Shown piece after piece: positions 25,855 through 30,976 of a stretch of 64,000 nucleotides of DNA. This DNA is from an uncultured Prevotellaceae bacterium. Lineage in GTDB: Bacteria; Bacteroidota; Bacteroidia; Bacteroidales; Bacteroidaceae. A program made the position numbers and the translations under genes. Under the pieces are notes generated by a model. The model made no database searches and had not been told where the DNA came from. It was given only the letters and a program-made list of their open reading frames with translations. The stretch is from contig CACWMK010000013.1 of NCBI GenBank assembly GCA_902761905.1, positions 1 through 64,000 of the forward strand, read 5' to 3'. Positions within the stretch are counted from its first letter, which is position 1, and each line of letters begins with the position of its first letter.

Positions 25855-26361
25855 TTATCGGCGACCCATGCCTGTGAATCGCCCCACTCCAAAGTGTACA
25901 GGCATCTCAAACTTTGTTCTCACAGGTTTGCCAGCTATCTTTCCTGGCTTCCACTTTTTGGGCATCTCAGTTAGCACACGGATTGCTTCCTCCTGAAACA
26001 GCTTGCCAAAGTGCTGTTTAAGCTCCTCCTCAGTCATCCCCAACTTTTCAGCCTTCTTCTTTGCGTCGAAAAATTGCAAGGTTGTATTTACTGGTGTGAT
26101 ATTGCTAAGCGAACCATCTTTTTCCACGATGAACGTAGTCAGAACCTTAGCTTCTACCATCTCCTTTTCAGCCTCTTTGGGATATCTGAGGTTGTTGTAC
26201 AGATACTGCACCATAGAGCCCATACCACTTTTAAACTTTGGCATAGTACCCGCTTTGTACACCTGCTCCGGCTCGTAGCAAGTAGTATCATTATCCACAG
26301 TCTGCGCCATCGCCCCCATAGTCATCATGCCGAGCATGGCTGTAATCATTACCTTTTTCAT
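25855..26361 (-). CDS. Periplasmic protein with TonB-like C-terminal domain
   Basis: A 168-residue protein with a signal peptide (MKKVMITAMLGMMTMGAMAQ). The rest resembles the TonB C-terminal fold: YLYNNLRYPKEAEKEMVEAKVLTTFIVEKDGSLSNI, then a variable insert and MPKKWKPGKIAGKPVRTKFEMPVHF. There is no cytoplasmic or membrane anchor beyond the signal, so it is not a full TonB. Such proteins are frequent in Bacteroidales; their partner is unknown. Its ATG overlaps the upstream stop by one base. Confidence 0.85.
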   Translation of the reverse strand: MKKVMITAMLGMMTMGAMAQTVDNDTTCYEPEQVYKAGTMPKFKSGMGSMVQYLYNNLRYPKEAEKEMVEAKVLTTFIVEKDGSLSNITPVNTTLQFFDAKKKAEKLGMTEEELKQHFGKLFQEEAIRVLTEMPKKWKPGKIAGKPVRTKFEMPVHFGVGRFTGMGRR

Positions 26362-26852
26362 CAGTCAATATGTTTTTTAAGTAATTCAAATAATTCCTGT
26401 TCAGATATCGTAAGATAGTCGCAGTAAAACGCATCGCGATGAAACTGCATTCCTATCCGACTGCCATTTCTTTTGTCATCCTTGTATATCGGATAGAACA
26501 TATTGCGCACTTTGGACATATGTACGCTCTTAAAATCCTGCACTTCGCTCCATCGGATGATATGGTATTTGCCCGACGAGTATATCTTCAGACAATCCTT
26601 TTCGATGATAATTGCCGGCATATTGTTGACGTGAAGGTCTAAATAGCGATTTATCCCACTCCACAACACTGCCACCGACATAATAATAAAGAAGGCTGCC
26701 ACCAGGAGCCAGAGCCACCAGACCCACTCAGGATAATGCCTCAACACATCACGCCCCACACGTATCATAGCTATACCAAGAGCAATGAATACTGCATACT
26801 TCACCAGCTGCACAGCAGCATAAAAACTATGTTTCTTCTCGTATATCTCCAT
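26361..26852 (-). CDS. STM3941-like membrane protein
   Basis: A 163-residue protein with two transmembrane helices (about residues 12-34 and 44-68) and a PH-like C-terminal domain (IIIEKDCLKIYSSGKYHIIRWSEVQDF). It fits the STM3941 family of unknown function. The start MEIYEKK at 26852 is chosen because the -7 box at 26902-26909 lies downstream of a longer in-frame start. It is translationally coupled to the TonB-like gene. Confidence 0.8.
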   Translation of the reverse strand: MEIYEKKHSFYAAVQLVKYAVFIALGIAMIRVGRDVLRHYPEWVWWLWLLVAAFFIIMSVAVLWSGINRYLDLHVNNMPAIIIEKDCLKIYSSGKYHIIRWSEVQDFKSVHMSKVRNMFYPIYKDDKRNGSRIGMQFHRDAFYCDYLTISEQELFELLKKHID

Positions 26853-26901
26853 TTTACTATTTGTATCCGGTTCAGTTTTATGATTATCTGAAAACCGCCT
26901 G

Positions 26902-26909
26902 CAAAGGTA
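26902..26909 (-). promoter_or_regulatory. -7 box for the STM3941-like/TonB-like pair
   Basis: TACCTTTG on the reverse strand, 50 bases upstream of the ATG at 26852. Confidence 0.75.
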
Positions 26910-26943
26910 ACACATTTATAATAACCCACCAAACGATTCGCCG

Positions 26944-27014
26944 AAAATCCACCTGAATTTCTTGCGTCCTTTCAGTTGCAAGCGGCAAGCCGAGCGGTCA
27001 CGATTGTCACTTTT
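26944..27014 (+). repeat. 72-bp direct repeat, copy 1
   Basis: This copy matches 28042-28113 with a few mismatches and one indel in the first third; the last 40 or so bases are identical. The two copies flank the GNAT toxin-antitoxin pair and a RavA-like fragment. Confidence 0.9.
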
Positions 27015-27017
27015 GCT

Positions 27018-27623
27018 TTATTTTCGGATAGATTGACGTTTAAGTAGAATCATATCGCGGAACATAAGACGTGTTTCTAATTTTCCATCTTTGTCTGGAT
27101 TCCAATTACGATATTCCATTTCTTGTTCTAAAGATGAGAAAAAGAGATTAAGTCCATTCTGTTTGTAGAACTCCAGCAAATGTGGTTCGTCGTATGCATC
27201 AACAATAAGGTGGCGACAGCCCGATTTGTTATCTTCAGAAGTGAACCATTGCATTACAAATTCTATTATTTGTTGTCCCAAATGATGTCCTCTGTACTTA
27301 ACATCAACTCCTAGTTGAGCTAACAGAATTGAAGGATAGTTTATTAGTCCTTTTTCATGATGTACCTCAAAACCAACTTTCTTTTTTCGCGAGTTGGGCA
27401 GTCGCTTGGTGAATATACTAGCATTTGCTACAGTAAAACCAGCCACAACTACAGCAGGATTATCGGGTAAGCAGAAATAGTACGTTTTACCAAACAATTC
27501 GTCTTGGTAATCCTGAGCCTGGCTATGAAAAAACTCATTGACTGATGCGCGTCCGCAATCAAAGGATTGAACATTCAATCCAGGAGTTCCTTGAGGTAGG
27601 AACAATAAGTCTCGTAAAGTCAT
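27018..27623 (-). CDS. GNAT acetyltransferase, probable toxin
   Basis: A 201-residue GNAT-fold protein. The acetyl-CoA-binding stretch is LLAQLGVDVKYRGHHLGQQIIEFVMQWF. The N-terminal CGRASVNEFFHSQAQDYQ and late DEPHLLEFYKQNGL are typical of the acetyltransferases found in toxin-antitoxin pairs, which modify the amino group of charged tRNA. One base separates it from an upstream 60-residue gene, the usual antitoxin position. The pair sits between 72-bp direct repeats, a sign of mobility. The toxin role is inferred from context. Confidence 0.85.
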   Translation of the reverse strand: MTLRDLLFLPQGTPGLNVQSFDCGRASVNEFFHSQAQDYQDELFGKTYYFCLPDNPAVVVAGFTVANASIFTKRLPNSRKKKVGFEVHHEKGLINYPSILLAQLGVDVKYRGHHLGQQIIEFVMQWFTSEDNKSGCRHLIVDAYDEPHLLEFYKQNGLNLFFSSLEQEMEYRNWNPDKDGKLETRLMFRDMILLKRQSIRK

Positions 27624-27624
27624 G

Positions 27625-27807
27625 TTACTTCAGACCTATCTTTTTAAGATACGCTTTTGAGCGTTTCATTACAGCATGAAACGTATCTTCGCTTTCCTGA
27701 TTCCACTCAGAGCCACGAAGATGCTTGGCGTTATATTCGCATTGCTTTATGAAGCGCTCTGCGACTTCGCCTGTAAGAACTGGTATATTTGTAACTGGTA
27801 TAGCCAT
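27625..27807 (-). CDS. Small protein, probable antitoxin of the GNAT pair
   Basis: A 60-residue protein (MAIPVTNIPVLTGEVAERF..., YLKKIGLK) with a helical, charged C-terminal half. It is encoded directly upstream of the GNAT gene with its own -7 box at 27835-27842. Similar short genes commonly precede this GNAT type in Bacteroidales. No ribbon-helix-helix is obvious, so the antitoxin role rests on position and size. Confidence 0.75.
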   Translation of the reverse strand: MAIPVTNIPVLTGEVAERFIKQCEYNAKHLRGSEWNQESEDTFHAVMKRSKAYLKKIGLK

Positions 27808-27834
27808 CTTTATATCATATTATTCTTCAGGGTG

Positions 27835-27842
27835 CAAAGGTA
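27835..27842 (-). promoter_or_regulatory. -7 box for the GNAT toxin-antitoxin pair
   Basis: TACCTTTG on the reverse strand, 27 bases upstream of the antitoxin start. Confidence 0.75.
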
Positions 27843-27882
27843 CGATGATTTTACGAAAGTTCCAAATAAAAATAGATTTTTC

Positions 27883-28029
27883 TTATAAAGTTTCTGTAGG
27901 CCCAAGCAGAAAGATACTCTCTCCAGCTACAGCACTCAACAGCGACATTGCCATGATGTGATCCTTCTCATAAACCCCATCTGACATGTTGCTGACGGTG
28001 ACAACACCATCATGCTGCAACAATCTAAC
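27883..28029 (-). pseudogene. N-terminal fragment of a MoxR/RavA-type ATPase
   Basis: An open frame on the reverse strand reads SDGVYEKDHIMAMSLLSAVAGE then SIFLLGP, followed by TETL and a TAA at 27883-27885. This matches the N-terminus of MoxR/RavA-like AAA ATPases, which continue with a PPG-x-AKS Walker A; here the gene breaks off exactly inside Walker A. The 5' part is also short and unclear. It is a remnant, lying between the antitoxin promoter and the second 72-bp repeat. Confidence 0.65.
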
Positions 28030-28041
28030 CAAATGGTTGCA

Positions 28042-28113
28042 AAAATCCACCCGTCATTTCTTGCGTCTTTTTAGTTGCAAGCGGCAAGCCGAGCGGTCAC
28101 GATTGTCACTTTT
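28042..28113 (+). repeat. 72-bp direct repeat, copy 2
   Basis: Second copy of the repeat at 26944-27014, same orientation, 1098 bp away. A shorter related core (CGCTCGGCTTTGCCGCTTG) occurs in the opposite orientation at 58175-58193. Confidence 0.9.
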
Positions 28114-28148
28114 CGCTAAAAACGCTTGCAAGTTTCAACTATTTGCTG

Positions 28149-28156
28149 TATCTTTG
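28149..28156 (+). promoter_or_regulatory. -7 box for the short HigA-like ORF
   Basis: TATCTTTG, 25 bases upstream of the ATG at 28182. Confidence 0.7.
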
Positions 28157-28181
28157 CAGACAGGCAAAATATAAGAAGTAG

Positions 28182-28349
28182 ATGAAACTTAAGAACGAAA
28201 CAGAGTATAGAGCGACACTGCAGAGAATTGAAGAACTGCTGAAGTTGGTAGGTAATGATACGCCCATAGACGATCCGAACCTTATAGAGTTAGACGAAAT
28301 ATCTGATCTTGTAGCGGATTATGAGGACGAGCACTACCCTATCAAATAA
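28182..28349 (+). CDS. Short HigA-like protein (N-terminal part only, 55 aa)
   Basis: A 55-residue ORF (MKLKNETEYRATLQRIEELL..., DLVADYEDEHYPIK) matching the N-terminal helical region of HigA-type antitoxins, which normally continue with a helix-turn-helix domain. The stop codon falls just where the HTH should start. A promoter box and an AAGAAG ribosome-binding-like sequence are present, so it may still be made. No HigB toxin is upstream. It may be a relic or a stand-alone anti-regulator. Confidence 0.6.
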   Translation: MKLKNETEYRATLQRIEELLKLVGNDTPIDDPNLIELDEISDLVADYEDEHYPIK

Positions 28350-28407
28350 TTATTCTTTACATTTATTCTATCTCCAACAAGGGTTAACAATATTATTTTT
28401 TGCTAGC

Positions 28408-28473
28408 ATTAATTCTCGCAATTGCTAAATTTAATTGTAGCAATTGCCAGTATTAATAGTGGTAATTATATAG
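28408..28473. repeat. 22-bp iterons, locus B
   Basis: Three units start at 28408, 28430 and 28452 with period 22. The consensus is (A/T)TTAATnnnnGCAATT, the same as at 4132-4219. The first unit is identical over 16 bases to the unit at 4176. Confidence 0.87.
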
Positions 28474-28510
28474 ATTTTGAAGGATTTTTACAGGAGTGTA
28501 GCAATCTGGC

Positions 28511-28576
28511 AGATAGTGCCGTACTTTCTGATAGATAGTGCCGTACTATCTACCAGATACATTACGGGTATCTTTT
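28511..28576. repeat. Second 22-bp repeat family, palindromic units
   Basis: AGATAGTGCCGTACT occurs at 28511 and 28533, with a degenerate unit at 28555, again with period 22. The middle unit (28533-28551) is a perfect palindrome, AGATAGT-GCCGT-ACTATCT. Confidence 0.8.
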
Positions 28577-28582
28577 TACTGC

Positions 28583-28629
28583 CACGTGAGAGAAATTTTT
28601 CTCCCTCACGAGGGAAATAATTTTTCCTC
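28583..28629. other. Two adjacent AT-loop hairpins
   Basis: CGTGAGAGAAA...CTCACG and then CGAGGGAAA...TTCCTCG form two stem-loops that share the bases between them, so they could be alternative structures. Confidence 0.55.
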
Positions 28630-28717
28630 GTTAAGCGCGCCTTGCGATTGGCGGCACTGATGTTAGCTACTACGTGTAGATGTTTTTGTGAGTGTTTGCA
28701 GTGTGCTGAAAAAGTAT

Positions 28718-28747
28718 TACATTTGCAATACATAAACAATACATTTG
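28718..28747 (+). promoter_or_regulatory. Two tandem -7-like boxes (TACATTTG)
   Basis: TACATTTG occurs at 28718-28725 and 28740-28747, 22 bp apart. No gene follows before the 27-bp inverted repeat, so any transcript would cover that repeat. Confidence 0.45.
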
Positions 28748-28783
28748 CGTCTGCTAAACATAGCATTCGTGCAGTCGATGCGT

Positions 28784-28937
28784 TGCAAGCGTTGCCGTTG
28801 CAACGTTGCAATAAGGACTATCTTACCTATTTTAGGGAATGTGTATCGGATATATATTACCGGATTATGATAAATAGAAGTTAATAACTTAGAGTTATTA
28901 TACTCCTTCATGCAACGTTGCAACGGCAACGTTTGCA
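28784..28937. repeat. 27-bp near-perfect inverted repeat
   Basis: Arms at 28784-28810 and 28911-28937 are inverted copies with one mismatch and enclose 100 bases. Each arm contains TTGCAACGTTGCA, itself palindromic. The inner region has a further short inverted repeat (AATAACTTAGAGTTATT). Confidence 0.9.
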
Positions 28938-28979
28938 ACGTTTCTGTGCAAGACGTTTGGTAGTTTCAGAAAAAAGCAG

Positions 28980-28987
28980 TAACTTTG
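28980..28987 (+). promoter_or_regulatory. -7 box for primase module B
   Basis: TAACTTTG, 31 bases upstream of the first module B start codon. Confidence 0.75.
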
Positions 28988-29018
28988 CCCGCCGAAACCA
29001 TTAACAATAGGAGAGAGT

Positions 29019-29846
29019 ATGCAATACAAAATAGACTCACTGGAGCAACTGGACCAGCTGTTGGCCGACCCTCAGTTTGACATTTGGCGACGCGAGGGAC
29101 AGACTCCGCTACAGGCGCTGGCTTGGCACCTGATTACTCACAAGCCATTCGACATCGCAGTCATATTAAAAGGTACGTGCGTGCGCGAAGATACAATAGT
29201 ATGCCAGCCGCATTGGGACGACGAAGAATTTACAGAGCAGATATACGCGATGTATGGTCCAATGTTCTCGCTCGACAATCAGGAGTTGAGGACTTGGCTT
29301 GAAACCACCCGTCTGGAAAACGTTGCGGCCTGGGTGGCTTATATCGTGCGCCGTGTGGAGCTGGATAAGATTTCGAACTACTATGATGCTGCGCAGGACT
29401 TTTATGCCGACAGCTGGTATGACTGGAACGACTACGAGAGCGGTAAAATGCCGGCTCGCGACTTCGTAAATACCGTGATTGGCAAAGTAGACGAGGTGAA
29501 TGCTCATGTGGCCGATGGCAAGGCGAAGGGCATGACGATGGACGAGATAGTGCTACACGACGCCATGTGGGGTTTGATGCCAAAGGATATCGACGAGGAA
29601 CTGGCTGCTATCGCCCAAGAGACACTAAAAACCGCCATAGATAGTCTGCCCGTCCGGCCATACATCTGGAGCGAGGCAGGAAAAGAAGAATATGCTCCTG
29701 CCATGCTGAAAATGGCAAATGAGAAGTTGACTGCTCACGGCTACGACATCAACTACGGCAAGGGCTACTCGATAGAGCAGGGCTATCTGATGGACTATTT
29801 CAGCCGTCTGTATTGGCGCGAGGCCGCATCAAAACCTGAGGATTAA
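29019..29846 (+). CDS. Module B protein, unknown function
   Basis: A 275-residue acidic, soluble protein with many aromatic residues (YYDAAQDFYADSWYDWNDY). The start has a rare strong ribosome-binding site here (AGGAGAG). No family or catalytic motif is recognised. It opens module B and is followed 29 bases later by a gene related to the first gene of module A. No counterpart is seen in module A. Its role may be regulatory or anti-host, but nothing in the sequence shows this. Confidence 0.8.
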   Translation: MQYKIDSLEQLDQLLADPQFDIWRREGQTPLQALAWHLITHKPFDIAVILKGTCVREDTIVCQPHWDDEEFTEQIYAMYGPMFSLDNQELRTWLETTRLENVAAWVAYIVRRVELDKISNYYDAAQDFYADSWYDWNDYESGKMPARDFVNTVIGKVDEVNAHVADGKAKGMTMDEIVLHDAMWGLMPKDIDEELAAIAQETLKTAIDSLPVRPYIWSEAGKEEYAPAMLKMANEKLTAHGYDINYGKGYSIEQGYLMDYFSRLYWREAASKPED

Positions 29847-29875
29847 CCACACACACTAGGAAAGGTAAAAGGATT

Positions 29876-30757
29876 ATGAGAGATATAGACGACGAAGAAC
29901 TGGGAGCGCCATACAGCGGCCCTCGCCGCAAATACGCCCAGATGAGCAACGAAGAGATGGACAAATTGTTTTATCTCAACGCCATACGTAGCAAACTCTT
30001 CGATACGATGAAGCAGGTGTACACAGCCACTTGGCAGGTAAACGAAAGCACGCTGCTGTATGCCGATGGCAACCAACGTGCGCAATGGATGTTTGCCAGC
30101 AAGATGCTGTCTGTATACGGTCAGTCTATTCCGCAGGTGAAGCATCTTTTAAACTCAGTGCGTCCAGAGATGCAGGAACAGGAACTGATAGACAAGCGAG
30201 TAGATCTTATCATGAAACTTGTTGGCACCAAAATAGGCCAGCACTGGATGAGCAATTTCGATCAGGAGGATGGATGGAAATACGTGGCACAAAACCTGTA
30301 TGGCGAGGCCAATCAGCTGAGGGCGGATGAGGTTGATTCCTTTCTCCTGACGATAGATCAGATTTCGATTATCAACGACCTGCTGCGCGGACGTGGAAGC
30401 AAATACAGATTGGGCTACAACACCAACAATGCCAAATCGGTAGAAACCATCAAGCATCACTGCAATAAAGAATATGTCGACAAGGCCGCAAAGATCCTTG
30501 TAGAGTTGCATCGCTATGTCGACAAGGCCAAAAAGCCCAAGGGAGCATCGTTGCCAGTGAGAGTATTGCTAGACTTAAAGATTCTGAGAGAACGACTGCC
30601 GTGGACATTCATCAAGCAGGAGTTTGGCGACCAGAATAATAACGAATCAAGTTATAATGAATATACGAATATAGATTCTACTGACCTGCATCCGTATAAA
30701 GGCGACCAGAATTATACTTTGATGCTAGGTGATTTCGAGAAAGATTTAAAAAAATAA
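29876..30757 (+). CDS. Module B accessory protein related to the 4700-5779 product
   Basis: A 293-residue helical protein. Residues about 80-185 align by eye with the module A protein: SIPQVKHLLNSVRPEMQEQEL matches TLPKIVQWAKGCIKEYLLQEV, then GQHWM...GWKYVAQNLYGEAN and SFLLTIDQISIINDLLRG match SRWYQ...TWRIFSQNIPFDEAN and FFLQLDKICILTDILNG. The C-terminal parts differ: here it is short and Asn-rich. No known family. Sitting before a primase-helicase in both modules suggests a shared role in that machinery. Confidence 0.8.
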   Translation: MRDIDDEELGAPYSGPRRKYAQMSNEEMDKLFYLNAIRSKLFDTMKQVYTATWQVNESTLLYADGNQRAQWMFASKMLSVYGQSIPQVKHLLNSVRPEMQEQELIDKRVDLIMKLVGTKIGQHWMSNFDQEDGWKYVAQNLYGEANQLRADEVDSFLLTIDQISIINDLLRGRGSKYRLGYNTNNAKSVETIKHHCNKEYVDKAAKILVELHRYVDKAKKPKGASLPVRVLLDLKILRERLPWTFIKQEFGDQNNNESSYNEYTNIDSTDLHPYKGDQNYTLMLGDFEKDLKK

Positions 30758-30767
30758 GACCGAGTGT

Positions 30768-30795
30768 GCGACCGAAAATGTTTGTTTTCGGTCGC
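30768..30795 (+). promoter_or_regulatory. Strong hairpin before the module B primase gene
   Basis: An 11-bp perfect stem (GCGACCGAAAA with its complement, loop of 6) lies just after the upstream stop codon. Another CCGAAAAxCGGT half-palindrome follows at 30802-30815. There is no T run, so an attenuator, processing site or operator is as likely as a terminator. Confidence 0.6.
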
Positions 30796-30873
30796 CCAAC
30801 GGCCGAAAATCGGTCAATCGCAGACACACCTAGACCGCTTCCGGTAAAACAGAAATTGCATTATTTTTATTAC

Positions 30874-30881
30874 TAATTTTG
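30874..30881 (+). promoter_or_regulatory. -7 box for the module B primase-helicase
   Basis: TAATTTTG, with a TTG-containing -33-like element at about 30856. It would give this gene its own transcript. Confidence 0.65.
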
Positions 30882-30976
30882 CACTAGAAAGGTCAAACGA
30901 AGGCGCGGTGCCGGGGAGGCCTAATCACGAAATTAGTAATATTATGCGAAGAATTTATCTAGTGAATGGAAAGAAG

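Larger units (their letters stand above)
28350..29018. other. Structured intergenic region upstream of module B
   Basis: No convincing gene in 669 bases. It holds, in order: 22-bp iterons (28408-28473), a palindromic 22-bp repeat family (28511-28576), two adjacent hairpins (28583-28629), two -7-like boxes 22 bp apart (28718-28725, 28740-28747), a 27-bp inverted repeat (28784-28937) and the module B promoter (28980-28987). Confidence 0.8.

Noticed and set aside
25855-26361. A complete TonB protein
   Set aside because: There is no cytoplasmic segment or transmembrane anchor with linker, only a signal peptide and the C-terminal-like domain.
28717-28938. A 73-codon reverse frame across the 27-bp inverted repeat
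   Set aside because: It is composed largely of the repeat arms and has no ribosome-binding sequence or family match.
30908-30976. GTG start at 30908 for the module B primase-helicase
   Set aside because: No ribosome-binding sequence, no similarity in the extra residues, and a better ATG with AAAGAAG upstream at 30977.
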